64,000 nt of DNA, taken from Brasenia schreberi. Its lineage: Eukaryota; Streptophyta; Magnoliopsida; Nymphaeales; Cabombaceae. The stretch covers positions 21,013,001 through 21,077,000 of the forward strand of contig JAYKKT010000089.1 in NCBI GenBank assembly GCA_036023115.1, written 5' to 3'. Below the pieces are notes generated by a model. That model was not told where the DNA came from, searched no databases, and saw only the letters and a program-made list of their open reading frames with translations. Both the position numbers and the translations under genes were made by a program. Within the stretch, counting starts at the first letter, position 1; the number at the start of each line of letters is the position of its first letter. This document shows positions 56,271-64,000 of the stretch, one piece after another.

Positions 56271-57110
56271 AACCTAAAGGAAGAAAATCACGATGAATTT
56301 AGCTCTAGAGGCTCACGGACTCATTGAGCCCACTAAATTGCGATTGGGCATGGTCGAAGCTTTCTATGTAGAAGAAGAAGATCATAGAAAATAAAGTGAA
56401 TAAAAGACAAATTAGTGATGGATTACAAACCCGCCAATCATTTTCTAAAGGAACTGATGAAGTTTCCTCTAAGAGCTAAAGTTTAGGGATTAATAAATGC
56501 CTTGATAAAAAGTGACTGTGTCTTCACAAAGTTTGATCTTAAATAACTGTGTTGATTAAGCAAGTATTTCATGGATGGCATAGAACAATTAGGAGACCAA
56601 GACCCAGAACTTCTTTTGGACTTCCAAATGTTTCAATTATCGATGTGTGAAAGACTGCTACCACTTTGTGATTCTAGGTAAGCTTTCCTTCTTTAATTTC
56701 GAAGGGCATGACTAGTAGATTTGAAAGCAAGGAACCCATTAAATGAAGTATTCTCATCTATATAGATGATATACTATTGTTCTCCAAAGATATGGTGTAC
56801 TCACGGGAAACTCCAAAGTGAAACTGAATTAATTTGTGACTTAATTTGAAATTAACATAGGATCATGTTCATAATCAGGAAACAATCAAGATTCATAGAA
56901 GTTCGATCGAGATTAACTTCTTAGAGTATACATTTTCTCCCGGGGAATGTATCAACCTCGATCAATGAGATAGATTTGAAGTAAAGTTAATGATAAATAA
57001 TCCCGGATGAATCATTCTTCTGAGTTAGCGATTCAACAGTTTCTTGGAATCCTTAATTATATAAGGGATGCCCCTCTTTGGCATTAATCTAAATTTATTT
57101 GAATAATGGC
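56271..57110 (+). pseudogene. Endogenous pararetrovirus-like reverse transcriptase relic
   Basis: Broken plus-strand frames line up with the RT of plant caulimovirids better than with gypsy elements. Readable pieces are 'EAHGLIEPTKLRLG' near 56305, 'VMDYKPANHFLKELMKFPLR' at 56416, 'DCVFTKFDLK' at 56512, 'LIYIDDILLFSKD' at 56754 (YIDD box intact), 'SIEINFLEYTFSPGECINLD' near 56905 and 'IQQFLGILNYIRD' at 57029. Stops and shifts interrupt it at least eight times. The aspartic protease and RNase H neighbours were not recognised. No infectious or intact virus is present. Confidence 0.7.
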
Positions 57111-57700
57111 AAAGAAGAAAAACACCCTTTTTGATTTACTTCCCAGATTATTCTTGAGAATATAAATCATCTTTCATTTCTTAAAATCCTTTTTCTCGGG
57201 CTATAGAGGAGGGGATTTTAGCCAAAGGGGACTTGACCTACATTGGGTGTTTGTCCTAAACGTGATCATGCATGAACGACTTTGGATGCATGCATGGTGT
57301 ATGATGCACATGGAGTGAGGTTTTAGAGACCCACTTAAGAAATGAATGAGCTTGAGGAGAAGCCTATGAAGGCCGGCTGCCCCAAGTAGGATAATCTCAT
57401 GTCATTTTGACATTTTGGGTTTTTAAAATTTATTTTCGAAGGAAAGTCCTTTTAGTTTCTATAAAAAGGACTTCCGATTTCTCATATTTCCCCTCATTTG
57501 GGTTTCAATACCTACTACTTAGCATAGGTTTTGTAGGAAATTTTGGAAAACATTTCAAAATTCTATTTCCCACACAACAAAGTCTAATTCTCAAACAAAA
57601 TGAAATCCAAATAAGTAGATTCTATTCCTACTTTAAGATTTTCATGGATAAATCTTTTTCCATTGAAATAAGTTGTAGGGATTTGAGAAAGAATTACCAC
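57111..57700. other. Spacer, mixed retroelement sequence
   Basis: The viral relic fades out near 57110-57240. 57245-57400 reads like a U3 or leader ('catgcatgaacgactttggatg', 'gcatgcatggtgtatgatgc'). 57400-57690 has no recognised content. Confidence 0.35.
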
Positions 57701-57704
57701 GGTT

Positions 57705-58255
57705 CCTACTGAAGTGTCCCGTGATTTAAGGCAAAGAGATGAAAAATTACTCTTTTTGAGCTTTGGCTTTTCTATCAATATGAAGGGCCTTTTTTTTTCT
57801 TTTTGGAGGATTTTTTTGTATTCCCTCTTTCTTTCTTTTTTTTTCATTCAAAGAGAAGACCTCTTTTGGAGGAATTTTTGTATTTCCTCTTTCTATTTGA
57901 AAGGAAGACCTCTTTCAGAGAAGTTTTTGTATTCTTTTTTTTTTTTGAATTTTACCAATTTTCCTTTTGGGAGAGAAGAAAAATGAGAGGAAAACTTATC
58001 CCTTTAGTTACTCGATTTAACCAAGATTATCCTATTTCATAATATCATCTACCATTTGAAAATATTTTGCTATATTGAACAAGGCTCCATTTTGTAAGAT
58101 AAAGATTTTTGAAATGTTACAATATGATTTTGAAAACTCTGCTTTTCATAAAGCATCAATTCCCTCGTTCAGGGCCATACAATCAATCTTGATCATTCTT
58201 TCAAGAAGTTCAAAGGAGATCCATTCTAAAATCTTTTCAAAAGAATTTAACATAG
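57705..58255 (-). repeat. Tat-element pol 3' flank, first copy
   Basis: Follows the integrase end directly on the minus strand and matches 48350-48800. T-rich on the plus strand, with several long T runs (57790-57945). Confidence 0.75.
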
Positions 58256-58745
58256 ACCCTATACATAATATTTTTTTCAAGTATTGGGTATTTATAGGGT
58301 CTACTAAATTTCTACTCTCAACATCAATCAACCAATATGCATTGTTGGTGGTTGTTCCCCTTACAACATAGGGACCATCCCACTTGGGCCACCACTTTCC
58401 AAGTGGATGTGGGCCACGTGGATGATTTTCAATACAAGGTCTCCCACTTTGAAGTGGCGAGCCTTCATATGCTTTTCATAATGCCAGGCTATCCTTTGTC
58501 GGTATGCATGTGCATGATCCATAGCAAGGAGCCTTTTTTTATCTAACAAATCAAGCTCAGCCATTCTAGCATGTTGTAAAGTCTCTAGGGGTAGGTCGAG
58601 TGCAAGTGATGTATGGAACGAATGCAATTTGGTATGAATGGGAAGTATGACATTTGTGCCATAGACCAACTCGAATGGTGTGGTATTTGTGGGTGTTCGG
58701 ATGGAAGTTCTATAAGCCCATAAGGCTTCATCAAGCTTCTCATGT
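58256..58745 (-). pseudogene. Tat-like Ty3/gypsy integrase C-terminal part
   Basis: 58669-58361 encodes 'MVYGTNVILPIHTKLHSFHT', 'MAELDLLDKKRLLAMDHAHA', 'YRQRIAWHYEKHMKARHFKV' and 'GDLVLK', the part after the integrase core in the Tat lineage. After a shift it ends 'GTTTNNAYWLIDVESRNLVD' and 'PINTQYLKK', the usual pol terminus. The catalytic core is missing upstream, where an LTR-A piece begins at 58781. Confidence 0.85.
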
Positions 58746-58780
58746 CATGTCCTACCTTTTTCTAAGGTTTTCTCAATTAT

Positions 58781-59275
58781 GCTGAAAATCAATTTTTAGG
58801 TTTTAGAATATACGTGATGAAAAACTCATGCGAATCAAAGTGCAACAATACATCCCAAAATTAAATGCTGAAAGAAAATGAATTGAAATGTATCTAATAA
58901 CTTAAGTATAGATGGGATAAGAAAATATAGAGTGTTTATAACATATATTGGGGTATAATCAAGAACTCAAACACATAGAGTGCATAAGCAAAGGAAAGGA
59001 AAATTTCAGCACATCTACTTCTATTACATCATGGGGGGAGACAAAGCTCCATTAATACAACTCCTTTTCAATTGAATAATGAGAAGAGATGGGGATTTAA
59101 TCAAGTTTAGAACCAGCACTTACTTGGATTCTCAAGGAGATGTCCTTTAAAGATGGTACTCGACCTTCTTTTTCACTCTCTAAACCTCTACCTAACAGCC
59201 TACAATCTCCCACAAAGCAACCCAAAATTTGCTTCTTCTAAAGATAAAGCTTTTATTCAAAAAATTTCAACCTGA
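58781..59275 (-). mobile_element. LTR-A fragment, minus orientation
   Basis: Matches 60155-60560 ('tttttaggttttagaatata', 'catctacttctattacatca', 'gacaaagctccattaataca'). Bounded left by integrase C-terminal sequence (minus) and right by integrase core sequence (plus). Confidence 0.8.
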
Positions 59276-59284
59276 TATGCGATT

Positions 59285-59937
59285 TTGGGAGGGGTTCTTT
59301 ACAAAAAGAGTTTTACTGGCATCTTGTTGAGATGTGTAGACCTTGATGAGCCTAGGACTATAATGCATGAGTTACATGATGGAGAATGTGGAGGCCATGT
59401 CAATGCAAATATGATGGCCATGAAAATACCTAGGACCAGTTATTTTTGGTCCACCCTTAAGCAAGATTGCCATGATCATGTTAGAAAATGTCATCAATGT
59501 CAAGTGCATGGACATGCCATTCATATCCCATCGTCAACTTTGCATTCCATTGTGAGCCCATGACCCTTCACCATGTGGGCATTTGACATCATAGGACCTA
59601 TCTCCCCAATTGCAGCAAATGGACATAGGTTCATCTTAGGAGCTACTGAATATTTTTCTAAATTGGTTTAAGCTACCTCTTTGGCTAATGTCCAAGGACA
59701 ACATGTAGTGGCATTCATTAAGAAAAATATCTTGGCTCGATTTGGAGTTCCAAGGGACCTAGTGTCGGATAATGGCATACCTTTCAAGAATGAGAAGATA
59801 GAAAAGTTATGTAATACCTATGGCATAACTCAACACTTCTCATCGCCCTACTACCCTCAAGGCAACGACCAAGCCGAAGCCATGAACAAAACTCTCATAT
59901 GTCAGCTCTCCAATGAATCAATAATCATCGATTTTGG
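59285..59937 (+). pseudogene. Tat-like Ty3/gypsy integrase N-terminus and core, plus strand
   Basis: 59285-59563 holds the zinc-binding domain with all four ligands visible: 'HDGECGGHVNANMMAMKI' (two His), 'SYFWSTLKQDCHDHVRKCHQ', 'CQVHG' (CxxC). 59570-59680 reads 'WAFDIIGPISPI' (first catalytic Asp). 59681-59959 gives 'GVPRDLVSDNGIPFKNEKIE' (second Asp) and 'YYPQGNDQAEAMNKTL' (catalytic Glu). Stops at about 59564 and 59670 interrupt it. It ends at the edge of an LTR-A copy in the opposite orientation. Confidence 0.88.
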
Positions 59938-59939
59938 AC

Positions 59940-61465
59940 AACTGATGACAGAGTTATAAGATGAATACCCAGACTTTGTTATAGGAAAACAAAGTTGACA
60001 GACAGTTTTCAAGAATTGCCCTGATCTTGCACAGCTTTAATTACGTTGTTGCACGACCCTAAAATTCGTGAAAATTTTACTGTAAGTGGGTTTGTGTGTG
60101 TAGATATAATGTACAAAAAATCAAGCAATGAACGTATGTTGTGATGCTTAAAAATCATATTTTAGGTTTTTATAGCATACGTGATGCAAAACTCACACGA
60201 ATTAAAATGCAACAACACAACATCCCAAATTAAATTGCTGAAGGGAAATGAATTGAAATATATCTATTCGTTTAAGCATAAAGAGGATTAGAAGATATAG
60301 AGTGTTTATAACATATAGAGAGGTAGAATCAAGAACACAAACATGTGGAGTGCATAAGCAAGAAAAGGGAAATTTCAGCACATCTACTTCTATTATATCA
60401 TGGGGGGAGACAAAGCTCCATTAATACAACCCCTTTTGAATTGAATATAAAGAAGAGATGGAGATAAATCAAGATAGAATAATACTTGCACGGATTACTC
60501 AAGAAATCGGCCTCCAATGGTGGTAAACGACCCTCCCTTGTTGATTCACTCACTATTTTTCTCACTTCTCATTCTAATCTAATTAGCAGCACTTTGCCTA
60601 ATCCTAGCACTCTCTTCCCTCTTTAAGCCTCTCCCTAGCAGCCCACGAGATTCCCAAGGTGCAGCCCTTTTCAATGTCCAGCTCCCAAGACACTCCAAGA
60701 TGATGCAGCCCCCCCTCCCCTTGGCCTCTATTTATAGGCCAAGGGGGGCTCTTCTAGGCCCTTCCTTGGGGTGGGTGGTCCAAGATCCAAACCCATCCCT
60801 AAGGGTCTTGTATTCACGTGGATGTGTGGTCCCCCTTGGTCAAATATGGACCAGCCCCATGTGGGCTGGTTGTTGGTTCAAACCATGCACACCTAGCCAT
60901 GGTTGGCTAGGGCCTAGACGTCTCCAAGTGCACCGACGACCTCTTCAACTTGATGTGTCCTCCTTTGCTTGCTCATCCCATTTAACCAAGGCTAGGTAGG
61001 AGTGTCATTTGATGTTTAGCCCAAGGATGTAGGGTGGACAAGGGTAGGAAAATTTGGTTTGGTCAAGTTAAGGCATTTGATTCAAACGCTTCATGTTTAA
61101 CTCAAGTGAATCAAGTCTAGGACTTAGTCGAATTTAGCTAAGTTAGGTTTGGTGAGGCTATCCATTTGACTTGATTTTTGACGAAGAAGCGCCTTGACCC
61201 AACGTGATCCACTTCCTTGTCCCATGGCTTGACTTTCGCGAACTCGATCCCAGCTTGAAGCGGGCTCCAACTGTCACCTTGATCTTCACTTGATTTGCTT
61301 GACTTTTTTGGGTCTTATCCTTTTAGCTTTAATTTGAACCTCTTTATATTTTAAAATCTCTATTTTAAAGATTTAAAATTCTCATTTTAAAGCAGAGGTT
61401 TTAAAGCAAGCCGGTTTTCGAAATTGAGTGTGTTTTCAGAAATATTTTTTTTTAGGGTGTTTACA
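59940..61465 (-). mobile_element. LTR-A copy, minus orientation, near full length
   Basis: The minus strand starts at about 61465 ('tgtaaacaccctaaaaaaaa') and runs about 1.5 kb to 'aactctgtcatcagttgtcc' near 59940. It contains the TATA palindrome at 60717-60746 and the 'gctccattaatacaacccc' landmark at 60413. This is the best full-length LTR-A in the window. Confidence 0.8.
60717..60746 (-). promoter_or_regulatory. TATA box enclosed in an 11-bp inverted repeat
   Basis: Arms ccccttggcct (60717-60727) and aggccaagggg (60736-60746) around ctatttat, the same geometry as 54269-54304. Confidence 0.85.
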
Positions 61466-62390
61466 ACTTGAAATAAGATAACTAACTAAAAACTGAAACA
61501 AACATTAGTTCAATTGTTCACTACACCAGGTTCTAAGAACTCAAATATTACAAGTATAAATAAAAACAAACTAATTAGACAATGGTCAAAGTTCAAAGTT
61601 CAATTTCAGTGTAAAAAAAAGGATCATAATCAATAAAAGCATCAAAAGCAAAGTAAATCAATGAGTATTTTGTCTTTGACTCACTCATATAGAATATCAA
61701 TATTCTCATAGTTAATTGGATCATATTACACATTTCTTGCCCTTCTTATATCTCTTTACATTTGTTTATAAAAATAAACCAAAAAGAAGAATATAAGAAT
61801 GTCATATATAAATATATAATTATATATGCTAGCAATTAAGTTTGTAAAAGTTAATATCTAGAAAATCAAAATTCAACCTGACATAAATCATACAAGTAAC
61901 TAACAAATTACTCTTGCTAGAAAAACTCAAATTTCATTTGCATCCATTTGAACCACAAATTTGGTATAATATACATTAAGAAAATATTCATAAGTGAAGT
62001 GCATATATACCAAAGTGAGAGCCCACTATTCATCTAAATAAAACAAATAAATAAAATAAGAAGCAATGGAGTTGACATTCAAATTAAAATGTAAGAGTAT
62101 ATATAACTAATTAATAAATCAAATGATACCATAGTGTATCTAAAAGTGGAGTTGTATTACGATGAACGTGACAAACCTTCAACAATGTCCGTACTTACTG
62201 AGCTACAAATGAATGTTGTACTGAGTAAATGAATTTTATACAAGGTCAATTTCATTCAATATCCCATTTTAACTTCTTCATTTTCTTCAAAGTTGGGAGA
62301 ATCTAATGGAGAAATTAAGAAAATATGTAAAAGCATACATATTATGATGCATTTGTCAGTTCCATATATATAAATTATCTGTCAAACTGT
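61466..62390. other. AT-rich spacer between two LTR-A copies
   Basis: No frame or repeat recognised. This separates the minus LTR-A (59940-61465) from the plus LTR-A (62391 onward), which are back to back with their starts facing each other. Confidence 0.5.
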
Positions 62391-64000
62391 AAACATCCAA
62401 AATTTTAAAATGTTTTCAAAAACTTCTAAATTTTGAAAGTCAATTTGAAGCCTTTATGAAACTTTAAATTCAAAAACCCCAAAATTTTAAAGTTTAAGTC
62501 TTTTGGGGAATATTTCAAAATAAAGGTTTTAAATTCAACAACCCATAAGTTTCGAAGCAGATAAACAGGTGAGACCCAATCCAAGCTTGGATCCAGAATC
62601 AAGGCCCAAAAGCAAAGAAGATAAAGTCTACGAAAATCAAGATCAAATCCAAATAATATCCGGTTCAAATTCAAAAATGGGATCGTGCTAAGATGAGATC
62701 AAGTGGAGGTTCAACCTTATCATGATCGAGCTTATCCAAATCCAGATAAGATAAATATGGAGGATCGAGCTTCTCAAGATAAAATCGAACTCAAGATCAT
62801 GTTGGGGGTCGAATCTCTCAAATCAAGATAAAGTTAAATTCAAGATCAGGATGGGAAGATTAAGTCAAATTCAAATTAAGGCAATTGGAGCAGTCAAGCA
62901 TCAAATTAAGAAAGGGCCTAGCAAGTGTACATGACCCATACAAAATAGCTTGTATCAAGTTGTAAGAATCATCAAGTTCGGTTGTACCAAAGACTAGCCC
63001 ACATGGGGCTGGCCCAAGTCACCAATGAAGGGACCACACATTGTGGATCTAGAACAAGGTAAGGAGCTGGTCCAACCTGCTCCAAGGAAGGGGCTAGAAG
63101 CCAGCCCCTTGGCCTATAAAAAGGGCCAAGGCGGGGGGGGGGGCGGGTTCTCCATCTTGGAAGAGTTTGAGAGAGGGTGAGGCTTCTACACTTGGTGAGA
63201 GCTTAGCTAGGGGAAAATTTCCAGCAAGAGGGTCTGCACAAGAGGGTCGTGAGCTACAAGTGCTTGGGGAAGAAAGGTAGATAGGTGAGTGCAAGGGGAG
63301 TTTTGGAGGAAGAGGAAACATCCTTGGCCGGATTCATTCTTGAATCACCGGCCAGATTTGGCTTATCGTGTAAGTATAATTCTGAATTCAATCTCAAATT
63401 TATTCTTCTTCCTTTAATTCAATTGAAATGGGGTTGTATTAATGGAGCATTGTCTCCTCCCACGTTGTAATAGTGATTAGATTTGATGCATTTCAATTAT
63501 GTTGCTGAATTTTCACCATTAAACACATGCACTCTATGTGTTTGCTTATGTGTTTCTACCCCAATATAATATATAAACACTCTATACTCTCTACCCCCTT
63601 TATGCTTAAGCTTATACATATAATTTACCTTTATTTCATTTTAGCAATTTAATTTGGGATGTAGAGTTGTTGCAATTTCAATTCGGGTGAGTTTGCATCA
63701 TGTATATTCTTAAAAACCTAAAACTGAACTTTCAACATCTCTACATACGTTGTTTGTTGCAATTTTAATTCCCGAATCCTTGCTTAAATTTATCTGAAAT
63801 TCTGCCCACTTATTCTATACACACAAGCCCACTCTAAATAAAATTTTAAAAAATTTTAGGGCCATGTAACTACGTAAATAAAATTGGGCAAAGTCGAGTA
63901 AAAACTTGTCCATTGTTTGCACATTCAGTTTCCCTGCAACAAAGTCTGGGTTTTTATCCCATAACTCTGTCTATAGGTCTCCAAATCAGGTGAATTTTGA
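62391..64000 (+). mobile_element. LTR-A copy, plus orientation, runs off the window
   Basis: Starts 'tgtaaacatccaaaatttta'. Has the TATA box 'ggcctataaaaaggg' at 63111-63125 inside a shorter palindrome (63107-63131), a G run at 63132-63143, and a leader ending 'ggggttgtattaatggagca' at 63432. The last bases ('ctgggtttttatcccataac') match the far end of the minus copy at 59940-59990, so nearly the whole LTR is present. Confidence 0.8.
63107..63131 (+). promoter_or_regulatory. TATA box enclosed in an 8-bp inverted repeat
   Basis: Arms ccttggcc (63107-63114) and ggccaagg (63124-63131) around tataaaaag. Plus orientation, matching the LTR direction. Confidence 0.8.

Noticed and set aside
63132..63145. 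G-run as a possible G-quadruplex or assembly gap filler
   Set aside because: It is a single homopolymer run next to the LTR-A TATA box; homopolymer length may be a sequencing artefact.
1..64000. CRISPR arrays, bacterial operons, defence systems
   Set aside because: The tandem repeats present lack the regular repeat-spacer pattern, and all recognised genes and elements are plant nuclear types.

Overview
The window looks like nuclear DNA from a flowering plant with a large, transposon-rich genome. The evidence is a pentatricopeptide-repeat (PPR) gene, a many-exon plant metal-tolerance gene with multi-kilobase introns, plant-type Ty3/gypsy, Ty1/copia, LINE and hAT remnants, and LTR promoters of plant type. 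I cannot name the species. No rRNA, tRNA, CRISPR array or bacterial operon was seen. Family names given here are recognised from memory and no search was run.

Layout. 1-7.9 kb: nested Ty3/gypsy wreckage (LTR pieces, a minus-strand pol, then a plus-strand pol, with a related LTR in opposite orientations on each side). 9.26-10.72 kb: intron-less E-class PPR gene on the minus strand, the only clearly intact protein gene. 11.1-12.6 kb: LINE reverse-transcriptase remnant. 13.3-14.1 kb: copia gag remnant with a zinc knuckle. 14.2-14.75 kb: three tandem ~183-bp repeats. 18.3-38.1 kb: a cation-diffusion-facilitator gene resembling plant MTP6. Eight exons with consistent GT/AG boundaries and phases can be placed, but no in-frame ATG is visible, exon 8 carries an in-frame TGA, and the 3' end was not found. 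Its introns hold a hAT remnant, a short LTR-flanked element, a SINE/LINE-tail insertion with a 16-bp target duplication, and a nearly full-length gypsy element. 38.1-43 kb: another LTR, a plus-strand gag piece and a minus-strand gypsy pol with internal duplications. 43.6-49.9 kb and 53.7-64 kb: many copies of two long LTR families (called LTR-A and LTR-B here), often head to head, plus Tat-like integrase pieces. 50.1-51.4 kb: a mosaic of fragments of ordinary plant genes (ARG1-type DnaJ protein, GIF1/AN3 coactivator, DExH-type RNA helicase). 56.3-57.1 kb: a decayed reverse transcriptase that looks like an endogenous plant pararetrovirus.

The most interesting items are the MTP6-like gene with intact splicing frame but lesions at both ends, the three-gene fragment mosaic (with the ARG1 pieces in permuted order), the palindrome that encloses the TATA box in several LTR-A copies, and the pararetrovirus relic. 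Coordinates of exons and of short repeats are counted from the sequence. Edges of decayed transposons are approximate.
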